Shown one piece after another: positions 1 to 9,154 of a DNA stretch of 64,000 bases; positions within the stretch are counted from its first letter, which is position 1; the number at the start of each line of letters is the position of its first letter. The DNA comes from Woeseiaceae bacterium (GTDB lineage Bacteria; Pseudomonadota; Gammaproteobacteria; Steroidobacterales; Woeseiaceae): contig JANQGQ010000038.1 in NCBI GenBank assembly GCA_028277185.1, positions 62,001 to 126,000 of the forward strand, written 5' to 3'. The notes beneath the pieces are model-generated. The model saw only the letters and a program-made list of their open reading frames with translations. It was not told the origin of the DNA and did no database searches. A program made the position numbers and the translations under genes.

Positions 1-1012
1 CGAAATCGATCAGGCCCTCGGAGTTGTCTTCGCGGGCAGCCGTGATCGACTTGAGTGTCCAGTTGTCGTTTAGATCCCACTCCACGTTCAGCGCAAGGCC
101 GCCCTGATCCACGAGCGGATCGAGGCCTGCATTGGAACCCGGGATCGTCGAGATGCCGGCACGCGTATCGAAGACGTCGTCGAGCACTTCGGCGCCGGTG
201 AAGCTGGGCAGCAGGCGGTGGCCGTGGCGGGGGGAGGAACGGTCTTCCGTGTAGTCGCCGGCGAGCCGTACGGACCAGTTGTCGGCCGGTTCCCATTCGG
301 CGCTCAGCCGGATGCCGATGGTGTCCTTGTCGGCGTTCTCTTCGCCGGTGAACAGGTTGTCGCCGAAGCCGTCGCGGGTGAACGTGGCGGCCGTGCCCCC
401 GATACGAAAGTTATCGGCCAGCGGCAGCGAGCCCTTGACGATGAGATCGAGCTGATTGAAGTCGCCTACGGCGCCGCGAATCTCCAGCTCCGGCCGGTCG
501 GCGAGGCGGCGGGTAACGTACTTGACGGCCCCGCCGATCGTGTTGCGGCCGTAGAGCGTGCCCTGCGGACCGCGCAGCACCTCGACGCGCTCGACGTCGT
601 AGATGTCGAACACGGTGCCCTGGGGGCGCGCCAGATAGACGTCGTCGAGGTAGATGCCCACGCCGCCTTCGAATCCGGCAAGCGGATCCTGCTGGCCGAC
701 GCCGCGGATGTACGCGGTCAGCGTGGTATTGGTGGCCCGCGATACTTCGAGGGTCGTGTTGGGCGTCGTCTGGCTGAGCGCCGTAATGTCGATCGCGCCG
801 ATGCCTTCGAGGAACTCGCCCGAGAACGCCGATACCGCGATCGGCACGTCCTGCAGCGATTCCTCGCGCCGGCGTGCGGTCACTACGACTTCCTCGAGCG
901 CGCCCTCTGAGGCGCTGCTCTGGGCTTCCGCCGGCTCGGCGGTGAACATAATTGCGGTAAGCGGCAGCACGGACAGTGCGGCAGCCCGCGCCATGACGAA
1001 CGTCCTGGACAT
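1..1012 (-). CDS. TonB-dependent receptor, N-terminal part (cut by window edge)
   Basis: Outer-membrane active-transport receptor; only about the first 337 residues are in the window. The start at 1012 gives a Sec signal peptide ending near AEAQ, a TonB-box-like EEVVVTARRR around residues 40-50, then the plug with IRGVGQQDP, YLDDVYLARPQGT and VEVLRGPQGTLYGRNTIGGAV, which are typical of the large TBDR family seen in proteobacteria that take up complex organic substrates. The C-terminal barrel is missing. Its upstream region carries two copies of the operator that also flanks the neighbouring tetR gene, so I infer that the same TetR protein controls it and that its ligand is related to the substrate of the 1935-8617 operon. 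The ligand cannot be read from sequence. Confidence 0.9.
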   Translation of the reverse strand, partial: MSRTFVMARAAALSVLPLTAIMFTAEPAEAQSSASEGALEEVVVTARRREESLQDVPIAVSAFSGEFLEGIGAIDITALSQTTPNTTLEVSRATNTTLTAYIRGVGQQDPLAGFEGGVGIYLDDVYLARPQGTVFDIYDVERVEVLRGPQGTLYGRNTIGGAVKYVTRRLADRPELEIRGAVGDFNQLDLIVKGSLPLADNFRIGGTAATFTRDGFGDNLFTGEENADKDTIGIRLSAEWEPADNWSVRLAGDYTEDRSSPRHGHRLLPSFTGAEVLDDVFDTRAGISTIPGSNAGLDPLVDQGGLALNVEWDLNDNWTLKSITAAREDNSEGLIDF

Positions 1013-1054
1013 GATATTCCCCCCTTCGATTTGCATCGGGTGCACGACCCGATA

Positions 1055-1070
1055 TTCAACGAACGTTGGA
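1055..1070. promoter_or_regulatory. TetR-type operator copy 1
   Basis: TTCAACGAACGTTGGA, a near-palindrome matching the consensus TTCAACG-NN-CGTTGAA found four times around tetR. It lies about 45 bp upstream of the TBDR start. Confidence 0.65.
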
Positions 1071-1080
1071 CAAAGATTAA

Positions 1081-1096
1081 TTGAACGTCCGTTGAA
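1081..1096. promoter_or_regulatory. TetR-type operator copy 2
   Basis: TTGAACGTCCGTTGAA, the second copy in the TBDR upstream region, 26 bp start-to-start from copy 1, between the TBDR start and the tetR stop. Confidence 0.65.
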
Positions 1097-1137
1097 TATC
1101 AACCGTGGCCGAAACCGCGCCGCGGTCCCGGTCCGGG

Positions 1138-1797
1138 TCAGTCGCGACTGGCCAGCGCGCGGAAACCGGCGGCCAGGAAATGCGGCATGCGCTTGCTGAT
1201 GGCGCGCATGTCCGAGGAGCGGCAGATGCCGCCCGAGAGGTTGTCGATGCGGCCGGTCTCGGCGAAGGTCAGCGTCAGAGCCCCGGAGAGGAAGTGATAG
1301 CTCCAATAGAGATCGGCCTCGGAGACGTCGGGCAGGGCCTTCCTGAGCGCCTCGATGAAGCGCGAGACCAGCGGGTCGAAGTAACGCGTCATCAGTTCGC
1401 CGCCCCATTCGGGGGAGCTGTTGATCTGGGCGATGAGCTGGAAGTAGTGCGTCCAGTCTTCGTGCTCGGTGGCAAGCAGGTCGAGCAGCGGGCTCGTGAA
1501 CGCTCCGATGATCTCCTCGACCGTCGGCGCGTCGTCCGGGTGCCGGCGCTCGACGGCCTCCAGCGCCTGAAGTCTGAGATCGTTCAGCGTCTCGACCCGG
1601 CGCAGCATCACCTGATCGAAGAGATCGCGCTTCGACTTGAAGTGGTAGTACGCAAGCGATACGTCGGCGCCGGCCTGACGCATGATCTGGCGGACGGATA
1701 CGCCCTCGTAGCCGCGTTGCGCGAAGAGTTCCTCGGCGGCGTCGAGGATTCGATTACGGGTCTGCTGCCTTTGTTCTGCTTTTTGCCTGACGGCCAT
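1138..1797 (-). CDS. TetR/AcrR family transcriptional regulator
   Basis: 219 aa, usual length for the family. The N-terminal helix-turn-helix covers about residues 12-58 (RNRILDAAEELFAQRGYEG, then ADVSLAYYHFKSKRDLF), including the family YYHFKSK signature. The rest is a helical ligand-binding domain. It lies between a leftward TBDR gene and a rightward catabolic operon, with two operator-like palindromes on each side, including the divergent gap in front of its own start. This predicts autoregulation and coordinate repression of both flanking units, probably relieved by an acyl-CoA or aromatic ligand. The ligand is inference; family, position and operators are seen directly. Confidence 0.93.
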   Translation of the reverse strand: MAVRQKAEQRQQTRNRILDAAEELFAQRGYEGVSVRQIMRQAGADVSLAYYHFKSKRDLFDQVMLRRVETLNDLRLQALEAVERRHPDDAPTVEEIIGAFTSPLLDLLATEHEDWTHYFQLIAQINSSPEWGGELMTRYFDPLVSRFIEALRKALPDVSEADLYWSYHFLSGALTLTFAETGRIDNLSGGICRSSDMRAISKRMPHFLAAGFRALASRD

Positions 1798-1844
1798 GGC
1801 GGTTCTCGTGTGTTCGTGGCACCGTGCCTGATGCGCGTTTGAAA

Positions 1845-1860
1845 TTCAACGAACGCTCAA
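1845..1860. promoter_or_regulatory. TetR-type operator copy 3
   Basis: TTCAACGAACGCTCAA, an imperfect copy in the divergent gap between tetR and the ligase gene, 22 bp start-to-start before copy 4. Confidence 0.6.
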
Positions 1861-1863
1861 CTA

Positions 1864-1885
1864 ATATTCAACGATCGTTGAATAT
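1864..1885. promoter_or_regulatory. TetR-type operator copy 4, perfect palindrome
   Basis: A 22-bp perfect palindrome whose core is TTCAACGATCGTTGAA. It sits about 50 bp upstream of the ligase start and about 70 bp upstream of the tetR start, so one bound repressor could cover both divergent promoters. It is the best-preserved of the four copies and probably the highest-affinity site. Confidence 0.75.
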
Positions 1886-1934
1886 CTGCTATTGCCGGTA
1901 GTGCCCGGCACAGCAGTCGCTGGGGGAACGTCGA

Positions 1935-3494
1935 ATGGCCTGGTTTGCGCCGAAGCCTTTGCTGCTGCCTGATGTCATTGCGCTCAACGCAGAATACCTG
2001 AACGGCAAGCCCGCGTTCGTCGATCGCGACCGCCGGGTGAGCTGGCGTGAGTTCGGTGCCGGCACGAGCCGCGTCGCCAACGCGCTGGCAGCCGCGGGGC
2101 TCGAGAAAGGCGATCGCGTCGTCGTGCTCATGAAGAACAGCTACGCGATGGCCGAGGCCATGTTCGGCATCATCCGCGGCGGCTTCGTCGCGGTGCCGCT
2201 CAACGTGGCGATCACCGATGCCGCGGTCGCGGGGATGATCGCCAATTCCGCGGCGCGGGCCGTCGTTGCGTCCGACGAGCACGTCGCGAGGGTCGAAGCG
2301 CTGCGTCCGCAACTTCGCGGCCAGCTCGACGACCGCTTCATCGCCGTCGATGCCGACGTCGCGGACTGGCAGGACTACACCGCCTTCGCCGAAGCCGCCC
2401 CGACGACGGCGCCGACGGTAGACATCGCCCCGCGCGACGAATGCAACATCATTTACAGCTCGGGCACGACCGGTCTGCCGAAAGGCATCGTTCACGATCA
2501 TGCCTGCCGTCAGGCATGGGCAAGAGAGATGGCCGTGGCGTTGCGCTATCACTCCGGTGCCCGAACGCTGTGCAACCTGGGCCTGTTTTCCAACATCAGC
2601 TGGGTGGCCATGCTGTCGACGATCTACGCCGGCGGGACGATCGTCATCGATCGGAAGTTCGCGGCTGAGCATTGCCTCGAGCACATCCAGCGCGAGCGCA
2701 TTACCCACACCGCCATGGTGCCGCTGCAGTATCAGAAACTCGTCGAATACGAGCATCTCGGCCAATACGACCTGTCCAGTCTCGATGCGTACATGTGCTG
2801 CGGCTCGCCGCTGGCTCCGGCACTCAAGCGCGCGATCATGGAGCGTCTGCCCGGACAGTTCATCGAGCTCTACGGGCTGACGGAGGGGCTCGTCACGATC
2901 CTGCCGCCCGAAGACATGGACGCCGGCATCGAATCCGTAGGCAGGCCGGCACCCGGCCAGCGGCTCGCGATTCTCGGCAGCGACGATACGATCCTCGAAG
3001 CCGGAGAGCCCGGCGAGATCGTCGGCACGGCGCCGTACATGATGGCCGGCTACCACGACAACGACGAAGCCAATGCCGAGGCGACCTGGACGCATTCCGA
3101 CGGCAGCCGCTGGCTCCGGACCGGCGATATCGGCAAGCTCGACGCCCAGGGCTTTCTGACGCTCGTCGATCGCAAGAAAGACATGATCATCTCCGGCGGG
3201 CAGAACGTGTTTCCCGCGGACATCGAAGCCATCATGCTCGAGCACGAAAGCGTGAGCGAAGTGGCGGTCGTCGGGGTACCGCACGACAAGTGGGGTGAAA
3301 CGCCGCTTGCCGTCGTCGTCGCCGCGGGCGACGTCGACCCCGAGGCGCTCACGGCCTGGACCAACGCGCGCACCGGCAAGCAGCAGCGGATCAACGCCGC
3401 CGTCCTGGTCAGCGAGCTTCCCCGCAACCCGAACGGCAAGGTGCTGAAGCGCGAGCTGCGCAAGACGTTCGCCGACTTTGCGATGCAGGGCTGA
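1935..3494 (+). CDS. AMP-dependent acyl/aryl-CoA synthetase
   Basis: 519 aa ANL-superfamily ligase that should activate a carboxylic acid to its CoA thioester through an acyl-adenylate. Visible motifs in order: P-loop YSSGTTGLPKGIV near residue 174, ELYGLTEG (A5), LRTGDIG with the adenine/ribose Asp, the hinge region DRKKDMIISGGQNVFPADIE, and the C-terminal catalytic Lys in NPNGKVLKREL. It is the first gene of a rightward operon and begins about 50 bp after a perfect TetR operator. The substrate class (fatty, aromatic or terpenoid acid) is not readable from motifs. The hydrolase and esterase next to it suggest acids released from esters. Confidence 0.92.
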   Translation: MAWFAPKPLLLPDVIALNAEYLNGKPAFVDRDRRVSWREFGAGTSRVANALAAAGLEKGDRVVVLMKNSYAMAEAMFGIIRGGFVAVPLNVAITDAAVAGMIANSAARAVVASDEHVARVEALRPQLRGQLDDRFIAVDADVADWQDYTAFAEAAPTTAPTVDIAPRDECNIIYSSGTTGLPKGIVHDHACRQAWAREMAVALRYHSGARTLCNLGLFSNISWVAMLSTIYAGGTIVIDRKFAAEHCLEHIQRERITHTAMVPLQYQKLVEYEHLGQYDLSSLDAYMCCGSPLAPALKRAIMERLPGQFIELYGLTEGLVTILPPEDMDAGIESVGRPAPGQRLAILGSDDTILEAGEPGEIVGTAPYMMAGYHDNDEANAEATWTHSDGSRWLRTGDIGKLDAQGFLTLVDRKKDMIISGGQNVFPADIEAIMLEHESVSEVAVVGVPHDKWGETPLAVVVAAGDVDPEALTAWTNARTGKQQRINAAVLVSELPRNPNGKVLKRELRKTFADFAMQG

Positions 3495-3509
3495 ACAACG
3501 GAACCGACG

Positions 3510-4358
3510 ATGGAAGACAACGCCAGATTTTTCGACAGCGCCGACGGCCTCAAGCTCTACTATCGCGACTTCGGTGCCGGACGCGCCGGCACGCCGGTGA
3601 TCTGCCTGCCCGGTCTGACGCGCAACAGCCGGGATTTCGCCGACACCGCCGAACGCCTGGCGGCTCGCCGCCGGGTTCTGACGCCCGATCTGCGCGGCCG
3701 CGGTTTCTCCGAGTACGATTCGAACTGGCAGAACTATCACCCGGGCACTTACGTCAACGACGTCTGGCGACTACTCGACTTGCTCGGCATCGACCGCGTC
3801 ATCGTGCTCGGAACCTCGCTCGGCGGTCTCTGCGCCATGCGGATGTCCGCCCAGGACAACAGCCGTATCGCGGGCGTCATCATGAACGACGTCGGGCCCG
3901 AGATCGCGCCCGAGGGCCTTAAGCGCGTACAGGAGTATACCGGCCGGCTGCCGCCGGTCGCGAGTTGGGAAGAGGCCATAGCGCAAACCCGCGAAATTTA
4001 CGGCGCCTGGCTGCCGGGGCTCAAGGACGACGACTGGCGGGAGATGGCCGGGCGTGCCTACCGCGAGCACGAGGGCGTGCCGCGCCTCGACTTCGATCCG
4101 AACGTCGGCAACGCCGTGCGCACGGTGGGGCCGCAGAAAGGCGATCCCTGGGAGCTGTTCGCGTCGCTCGAAAGCACGCCGGTTACGCTGCTGTGGGGCG
4201 TCGACTCCGACATCCTGACGCGGGACATCTGCGACCGGATGCAGGCCGCGAAGCCGGATCTCAAAGTCGTGCCGGTCGCCGGGCGCGGCCACGTGCCGCT
4301 CCTCGACGAGCCCGAGTGTGTCGCCGCAATCGACGCCATGCTCGAGGAGGTGCCCTGA
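3510..4358 (+). CDS. alpha/beta hydrolase
   Basis: 282 aa, no signal peptide, so cytoplasmic. Nucleophile elbow GTSLGG puts Ser at residue 103. The oxyanion region is LPGLTRNSRDF, and the catalytic His is H261 in GRGHVPLLDEP. The acid is probably in the GVDSD stretch before it. The fold and the DLRGRGFSEYD motif resemble haloalkane dehalogenase/epoxide-hydrolase-like and 3-oxoadipate enol-lactonase-like esterases. It starts 15 bp after the CoA ligase and its stop overlaps the next start (TGATG), so the three are co-translated. Likely role: ester or lactone cleavage feeding the ligase; the exact reaction is unknown. Confidence 0.9.
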   Translation: MEDNARFFDSADGLKLYYRDFGAGRAGTPVICLPGLTRNSRDFADTAERLAARRRVLTPDLRGRGFSEYDSNWQNYHPGTYVNDVWRLLDLLGIDRVIVLGTSLGGLCAMRMSAQDNSRIAGVIMNDVGPEIAPEGLKRVQEYTGRLPPVASWEEAIAQTREIYGAWLPGLKDDDWREMAGRAYREHEGVPRLDFDPNVGNAVRTVGPQKGDPWELFASLESTPVTLLWGVDSDILTRDICDRMQAAKPDLKVVPVAGRGHVPLLDEPECVAAIDAMLEEVP

Positions 4359-5368
4359 TGCGCGGATTGCCTATTGCGCCGCTGGCGGCCTTGCTCCTGG
4401 CTGCGTGCGGCGGAAATACGGACTCCGTTGCCACGGGCGGACCGGTTTACGACATCGATCCGGCCCGCCTCAGCGTGTCCGGGGTGTCGGCGGGCGCCTA
4501 CATGGCAACGCAATTCCACGTCGCGCATTCCGAACTGGTCCGCGGCGCGGGCATGGTTGCGGGCGGACCGTGGGGCTGTGCGCGCGATTCACTGAACAGA
4601 GCGCTCGGCGAGTGCGTGAAGGAGTCGGTTCCGGACGTCGAACCCCTGGCTGCGATGGCCCGGGAGTGGACGGCCGGCAGCGGCCCCGGGCCGATCGACG
4701 CGCTCGACAATCTCGCCGGCAGTCCCGTATGGCTGTTCCGCGCGCCCGGCGACGACGCGATGGGGTTGCCGCTGACGGAAGCCGCGGGTGCATTCTATGA
4801 GCGCTTCGGTGCCAGCGTTACGCTGGTAAGCGACGTCGATACGGTGCACGGTTTCCCGACGCTCGATACGGGCGCAGCCTGCGACAGCTTCGAGCCGCCG
4901 TATCTCAATGCCTGTAACTACGATGCCGCGGGCGAGATTCTGCGAACGGTGCACGCCGGCGACGATCGTGACCTCGCGCCGCGGGGCAGTGCGGCCGGAA
5001 CGCTCACGACGATTGACGTTCCCGGCGCAGCCGATGCCAGCCTGCTCGAAACGGCGTACCTCTACGTGCCGGAGCCATGCGCCAGCGGTGAGCGTTGCGG
5101 GCTGCACGTGTTCTTTCACGGCTGCCAGATGTCGAGCGAACTGCTCGACGATGCGGTCGTCCGCGGAGCCGGCTTCAACGAATGGGCCGATTCCAACCGG
5201 CTGCTCGTGCTGTACCCGCAGGTCAAGGGCAGCAGGCTTGCGCCGATGAACCCGATGGGCTGCTTCGACTGGTGGGGCTATACGGGTTCGGCCTATGCGA
5301 CCCACGAGGGCGCACAAATCGGCGCCATCAAAGCGCTCATCGACAGCCTCGCGGGCGGCAGCCTTTGA
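4358..5368 (+). CDS. PHB depolymerase-like lipoprotein (esterase)
   Basis: 336 aa with a lipoprotein signal: the hydrophobic stretch ends in LLAAC with Cys at residue 17, followed by a low-complexity linker. The lipase-box-like GVSAGAYM puts the nucleophile at Ser44. Further blocks GMVAGGPWGC, VDTVHGFPT, CNYDAAGEIL and FFHGCQMS match the PhaZ1-like periplasmic poly(3-hydroxybutyrate) depolymerase family. Paired Cys residues suggest disulfides, which fits export. It overlaps the upstream hydrolase by one base, and the next gene starts inside its stop codon. Substrate could be PHB oligomers or another short-chain ester polymer. Family call is good, substrate unproven. Confidence 0.87.
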   Translation: MRGLPIAPLAALLLAACGGNTDSVATGGPVYDIDPARLSVSGVSAGAYMATQFHVAHSELVRGAGMVAGGPWGCARDSLNRALGECVKESVPDVEPLAAMAREWTAGSGPGPIDALDNLAGSPVWLFRAPGDDAMGLPLTEAAGAFYERFGASVTLVSDVDTVHGFPTLDTGAACDSFEPPYLNACNYDAAGEILRTVHAGDDRDLAPRGSAAGTLTTIDVPGAADASLLETAYLYVPEPCASGERCGLHVFFHGCQMSSELLDDAVVRGAGFNEWADSNRLLVLYPQVKGSRLAPMNPMGCFDWWGYTGSAYATHEGAQIGAIKALIDSLAGGSL

Positions 5369-6891
5369 GCTTCGCCTGGGCGCTCTTCCTGCTGTACCTC
5401 GCGGGCACGGCCTGGCTGGGCTGGCGCGGCTACAGAAAAACGACGGGCTTCGGCAGTTTCGCCGTCGGCGACCGCGCCATGAGCCCTTATGTCGTCGGCA
5501 TCACGCTGGCGGCCAGTGTGTCCTCGGCGTCTACGTTCATCATCAACCCCGGGTTCGTCTACGTCGACGGGTTCAGCGCCTTCTTTCACATGAGCATAGG
5601 CGTCGGCCTGGGCTTCATGACGATGCTCACGGTATTGTCGTTCCGGTTTCGTCGCATCGGCGCGGCAAGCGGGGCGCTGACCATTCCCGACTGGATCGGC
5701 AAGCGCTATCGGTCGCGTGCCTACGCGCTTTTCTTCTCCGTGATGAATCTGCTGTCGTTCGCCTTCGTCGTCCTGCTCGTCGGCGGGATCTCGATCGTGA
5801 TGCAGTCGCTGCTCGGGCTGACCAACGTCCAGGCGCTTACGATTACGCTGGTCTTCGTGACCGGTTACGTGTTCATCGGCGGTACCTACGCGCACGTGCT
5901 GACGAACATGCTGCAGGGCAGCCTGATGATCGGCGTCACGCTGCTGGTCCTGGTCACCTGCCTCGTGATCGCGCTGGCCGAGCCGGCTCCGGTCGGCGAG
6001 CGGCTGGCGGCGATCGATCCCGGGCTCGTCGCGTGGGTGAACGCCGACGGCGCCCTGTTCAACGACGTGTTCTCGATCTATGTCGCGGGCTTCGTCGTCG
6101 GCGCGATCGTCGTGTGTCAGCCGCATATCCTGACCAAGGCGCTGTACGTCAAGGACGATCGCGACGTGCGGACCTACCTGATCGTGTTCGCCGTCGTATT
6201 CGGGCTGTTCCAGCTGCTGGGCGCGGTCGGTTTCTTCGCGCACCTGGTCGTGCCGGACGCGGCTCTGATCGATCCCGCGACGGGCGCGTTCCGGCAGGAC
6301 CTCGTGATGACGAAGTTTCTGGAAAGCGTTTATCCGGAATGGGTCTTCACTATCGTCAGCATCGTGCTCCTCGCGGCCGCCATGTCGACCCTCGACGGGC
6401 TGCTCGTGTCGATGTCGACCATCTCCGCGAACGATCTGATCCTGAATCTGACGCGCGGGCGTTCCAACCGGACCGAAGAGGAGAATATGGCCTTTGCGCT
6501 GAAGGCAAGCCACGTGGTGCTCGTCGTCATCGCGGTCGCGGCCTTTCTCGTGAACCTCGAGCCGCCGAAACTGCTGGGGATATATGGCCAGGCCGGCGTG
6601 TACGGTCTCACAGCGGCCGCGGCGCCGCCCTTGCTGGTCGGCGTGCTGTTTCGCCGCGTGCCGCTCGCGCTTGCATGGGGGGCGTCGCTCCTCGCGATTG
6701 CGCTGCACTTCCTGCTGTTCTTCTTCGGCGATGCGCTGCTGCCCGAAACGGGACTCACGTTCGCCAATCCAGGCGTCACGGCTTCCCTGGCGTCCTTGTT
6801 GACGATCCTGCCAATGCTCGCGATCGCCTGGGCGATCGATCGGCGGCCCGCCGGACCAGACGGCGACGGTGATTGTTACGCATCGGGGTAG
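5365..6891 (+). CDS. sodium:solute symporter family (SSS) permease
   Basis: 508 aa membrane protein with about 13 hydrophobic segments, in the range of the SSS family. The start is TTG at 5365, overlapping the TGA of the depolymerase gene. The protein then begins [20 protein letters not shown], a proper first membrane helix, and the next in-frame ATG would lose that helix. Family blocks: [27 protein letters not shown] split over the first two helices, then [22 protein letters not shown]. It is probably the inner-membrane Na+-coupled importer for the acid activated by the CoA ligase of the same operon (inference from context). Confidence 0.9.
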   Translation: MSFAWALFLLYLAGTAWLGWRGYRKTTGFGSFAVGDRAMSPYVVGITLAASVSSASTFIINPGFVYVDGFSAFFHMSIGVGLGFMTMLTVLSFRFRRIGAASGALTIPDWIGKRYRSRAYALFFSVMNLLSFAFVVLLVGGISIVMQSLLGLTNVQALTITLVFVTGYVFIGGTYAHVLTNMLQGSLMIGVTLLVLVTCLVIALAEPAPVGERLAAIDPGLVAWVNADGALFNDVFSIYVAGFVVGAIVVCQPHILTKALYVKDDRDVRTYLIVFAVVFGLFQLLGAVGFFAHLVVPDAALIDPATGAFRQDLVMTKFLESVYPEWVFTIVSIVLLAAAMSTLDGLLVSMSTISANDLILNLTRGRSNRTEEENMAFALKASHVVLVVIAVAAFLVNLEPPKLLGIYGQAGVYGLTAAAAPPLLVGVLFRRVPLALAWGASLLAIALHFLLFFFGDALLPETGLTFANPGVTASLASLLTILPMLAIAWAIDRRPAGPDGDGDCYASG

Positions 6892-6917
6892 TGAAGCGCG
6901 CCTTCGGAAGCTATACC

Positions 6918-7859
6918 ATGGCGCGCGTGCAACCGATCCTCTCCATCCGCAACCTGTCCAAGACCTACGCCGGCGGTTTCCAGGCGCTCAAAGACGTGTC
7001 GCTCGACATCGAGCGGGGCGAGATCTTCGCGCTGCTCGGGCCCAACGGCGCGGGCAAGACGACGTTAATCAGTATCGTCTGTGGTCTCGTGAATCCGACC
7101 GCCGGGTCAGCAAGCGTGGACGGCTACGACATTGGACGCGACTACCGGGAAACCCGGTTTCGCATCGGGCTCGTGCCGCAGGAATTTCCGGTCGAGACCT
7201 TCGAAACCGTTACCAAGACACTGGCTTTCAGTCGCGGATTGTTTGGCCGGCCCCCGAATTCGGCCCATGTCGAGAAAGTGCTCAAGAGCCTCTCGCTCTG
7301 GGACAAGCGGGACGAGAAGATCATCGCGCTGTCCGGCGGGATGAAGCGCCGCGTGCTGATCGCCAAGGCCTTAGCGCACGAGCCCACGCTGCTGTTTCTC
7401 GACGAGCCGACCGCCGGCGTCGATGTCGAGTTGCGCAAAGACATGTGGCGGGTCGTGGAATCTCTGCGCGAGGACGGCTGCACGGTCATTCTGACGACGC
7501 ACTACATCGAGGAGGCCGAGCAGCTTGCCGATCGGGTCGGCGTCATCAATCACGGCGAGCTGATTCTCGTCGAGGACAAGGACCGGCTCATGCGCGAGAT
7601 GGGCAAGAAGGAACTCACGCTTTCGCTGTCGGCCTCGCTGGATACCGTACCGGCTGCGCTCGGGAAGCACGGCCTTTCCCTCGCCGACGAAGGCTCGAAA
7701 CTCGTGTATACCTACGATACGCAGAGTGAACGGACCGGCATCACCGCGCTGCTTGCGGACCTGAATGCGGAGGGCATCCACTTCAGCGACCTCGAGACCA
7801 AACAGAGTTCGCTCGAGGAGATTTTCGTCGATCTCGTCCGCAAACCGGAGGCCGGATGA
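6918..7859 (+). CDS. ABC transporter ATP-binding protein (ABC-2 type)
   Basis: 313 aa. Walker [11 protein letters not shown]-loop region VPQEFP, signature LSGGMKRR, Walker [13 protein letters not shown], switch His in [11 protein letters not shown]. The C-terminal extension of about 80 residues is usual for NodI/DrrA-type exporter ATPases. I chose ATG 6918 because the longer reading from 6873 lies inside the end of the symporter gene and adds no conserved sequence. Its stop overlaps the permease start (ATGA), so the two form one exporter. With the catabolic genes upstream it may export a toxic intermediate or an envelope component; this is not determined. Confidence 0.93.
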   Translation: MARVQPILSIRNLSKTYAGGFQALKDVSLDIERGEIFALLGPNGAGKTTLISIVCGLVNPTAGSASVDGYDIGRDYRETRFRIGLVPQEFPVETFETVTKTLAFSRGLFGRPPNSAHVEKVLKSLSLWDKRDEKIIALSGGMKRRVLIAKALAHEPTLLFLDEPTAGVDVELRKDMWRVVESLREDGCTVILTTHYIEEAEQLADRVGVINHGELILVEDKDRLMREMGKKELTLSLSASLDTVPAALGKHGLSLADEGSKLVYTYDTQSERTGITALLADLNAEGIHFSDLETKQSSLEEIFVDLVRKPEAG

Positions 7860-8617
7860 ACCTGCATGCCGTCAAGGCAATCTATGCGTTCGAGATGGCG
7901 CGCATGTGGCGGACGGCCGTTCAGAGCCTCGTTGCGCCGGTCCTGTCGACCTCGCTGTACTTCGTAATCTTCGGCGCTGCGATCGGCTCGCGGATTACCG
8001 AGGTCGACGGTGTCCCCTACGGCGCGTTCATCGTGCCCGGACTGATCATGCTGTCGATCATGACGGAGAGTATTTCCAACTCGTCTTTCGCCATCTATTT
8101 CCCGCGCTTCACCGGTACGGTGTTCGAGGTGCTTTCCGCGCCGGTCTCTTATGTCGAAGTGTTACTCGGCTACGTCGGGGCCGCCGCGACGAAATCGATG
8201 ATCATCGGTACGATCATTTTTCTGACCGCCAACCTGTTCGTGCCGATCGAGGTTGCCCATCCCTTCGTGATGGTGACGTTTCTGCTTCTGACTTCGGTGG
8301 CGTTCTGTCTGTTCGGCTTCATTCTCGGCGTCTGGGCGGATGGCTGGGAAAAGCTGACTATCGTTCCGATCCTCGTGATCATGCCGTTGACCTTTCTCGG
8401 CGGCACGTTTTACAGCATCAGCATGCTGCCGCCGATCTGGCAGACTATCAGTCTCGCGAATCCCGTCGTCTATCTGATCAGCGGTTTTCGCTGGAGCTTT
8501 TACGAGAACGCGGACGTGAGCGTCGTGCTGTCCCTCGGAATGACGACCCTGTTCCTGCTGGTCTGCCTGCTCACCGTGCGCTGGATCTTCAAGACCGGTT
8601 ACAGACTGCGTACCTGA
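7856..8617 (+). CDS. ABC-2 type transporter permease
   Basis: 253 aa with six hydrophobic segments, the expected size for ABC-2 permeases. Family marks include [12 protein letters not shown], the [14 protein letters not shown] region and [14 protein letters not shown] before the last helices. It overlaps the ATPase gene by four bases and completes the exporter. The last codons (GYRLRT-stop) and the following bases are repeated twice more downstream, see the repeat entry. Confidence 0.92.
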   Translation: MNLHAVKAIYAFEMARMWRTAVQSLVAPVLSTSLYFVIFGAAIGSRITEVDGVPYGAFIVPGLIMLSIMTESISNSSFAIYFPRFTGTVFEVLSAPVSYVEVLLGYVGAAATKSMIIGTIIFLTANLFVPIEVAHPFVMVTFLLLTSVAFCLFGFILGVWADGWEKLTIVPILVIMPLTFLGGTFYSISMLPPIWQTISLANPVVYLISGFRWSFYENADVSVVLSLGMTTLFLLVCLLTVRWIFKTGYRLRT

Positions 8618-8711
8618 TTCGGATCGCGAAGATCCCACCGAGCGGTTACCGGTTGCGCACCTGATTTCGGTTGCGCCGGTGTTACCGGTTGCGTACCTGA
8701 TTCGGATCGCG
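8597..8711 (+). repeat. three degenerate copies of the permease 3' end
   Basis: The end of the permease gene, about 30 bp reading GGTTACAGACTGCGTACCTG then ATTCGGATCGCG, recurs at 8644-8670 as GGTTACCGGTTGCGCACCTG with ATTTCGG, and at 8681-8711 as GTTACCGGTTGCGTACCTG with ATTCGGATCGCGG. Copies 2 and 3 share the CGG variant and encode GYRLRT-stop again. Spacing is 47 and 36 bp. It looks like a local duplication or a REP-like repeat that has captured the stop codon. The rest of the 8618-8857 gap shows no gene. Confidence 0.7.
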
Positions 8712-8857
8712 GCTCCCGCGATATTCGATAGCGGCATAATCCAACTGGCGCCGGCGAGCATCTATACCAGGAGCGAGCCGCTGACCGGCGTACATTCGGT
8801 TGGACGGCAGGCAGAGGTATCGCACGACCGGCTCCTGGGCGCCGGGAAGGAGTGGAT

Positions 8858-9118
8858 ATGTACCGTGACGTAGCCGTTCGGCGGGTACGAGGGGTCACCG
8901 CCGGCCTCGTCGCCGCGCTGGTTTTCACAGCGGCTTGTGCGCCGCTGCCGCAGGTCGCGCAGGACGAACGGGAGTACCGCCGGGTCGATTTCGAGAACGA
9001 GTTTCTCGAGTTCAAGCGTCGTTGCGTGCAGTCGGGCGGTCGTGTCTTCGTCATGGCGGGAGCCAACGTCGATCGTCGCGGCATTCCGTCGCGCGGAGAT
9101 CGCTACACCTGCTCCTGA
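8858..9118 (+). CDS. small lipoprotein of unknown function
   Basis: 86 aa. After a basic start, a hydrophobic stretch leads to FTAAC, a plausible lipobox with Cys near residue 27. The mature part is charged, with two further Cys (KRRCVQSGG and RYTCS at the very C-terminus) that could form a disulfide. The start ATG 8858 is chosen over GTG 8852 because GGAAGGAG ends just before it. No family recognised. It is a stand-alone gene between the exporter and the MFS gene. Confidence 0.7.
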   Translation: MYRDVAVRRVRGVTAGLVAALVFTAACAPLPQVAQDEREYRRVDFENEFLEFKRRCVQSGGRVFVMAGANVDRRGIPSRGDRYTCS

Positions 9119-9154
9119 CGTATACTGGCGCGCACCACGGGGAAGGTGCGCGCG

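Noticed and set aside
1857..3740. A 627-codon open frame antisense to the CoA ligase
   Set aside because: It overlaps a ligase with all catalytic motifs on the other strand, and its sequence is low-complexity Arg/Gly/Ala-rich without any family signature.
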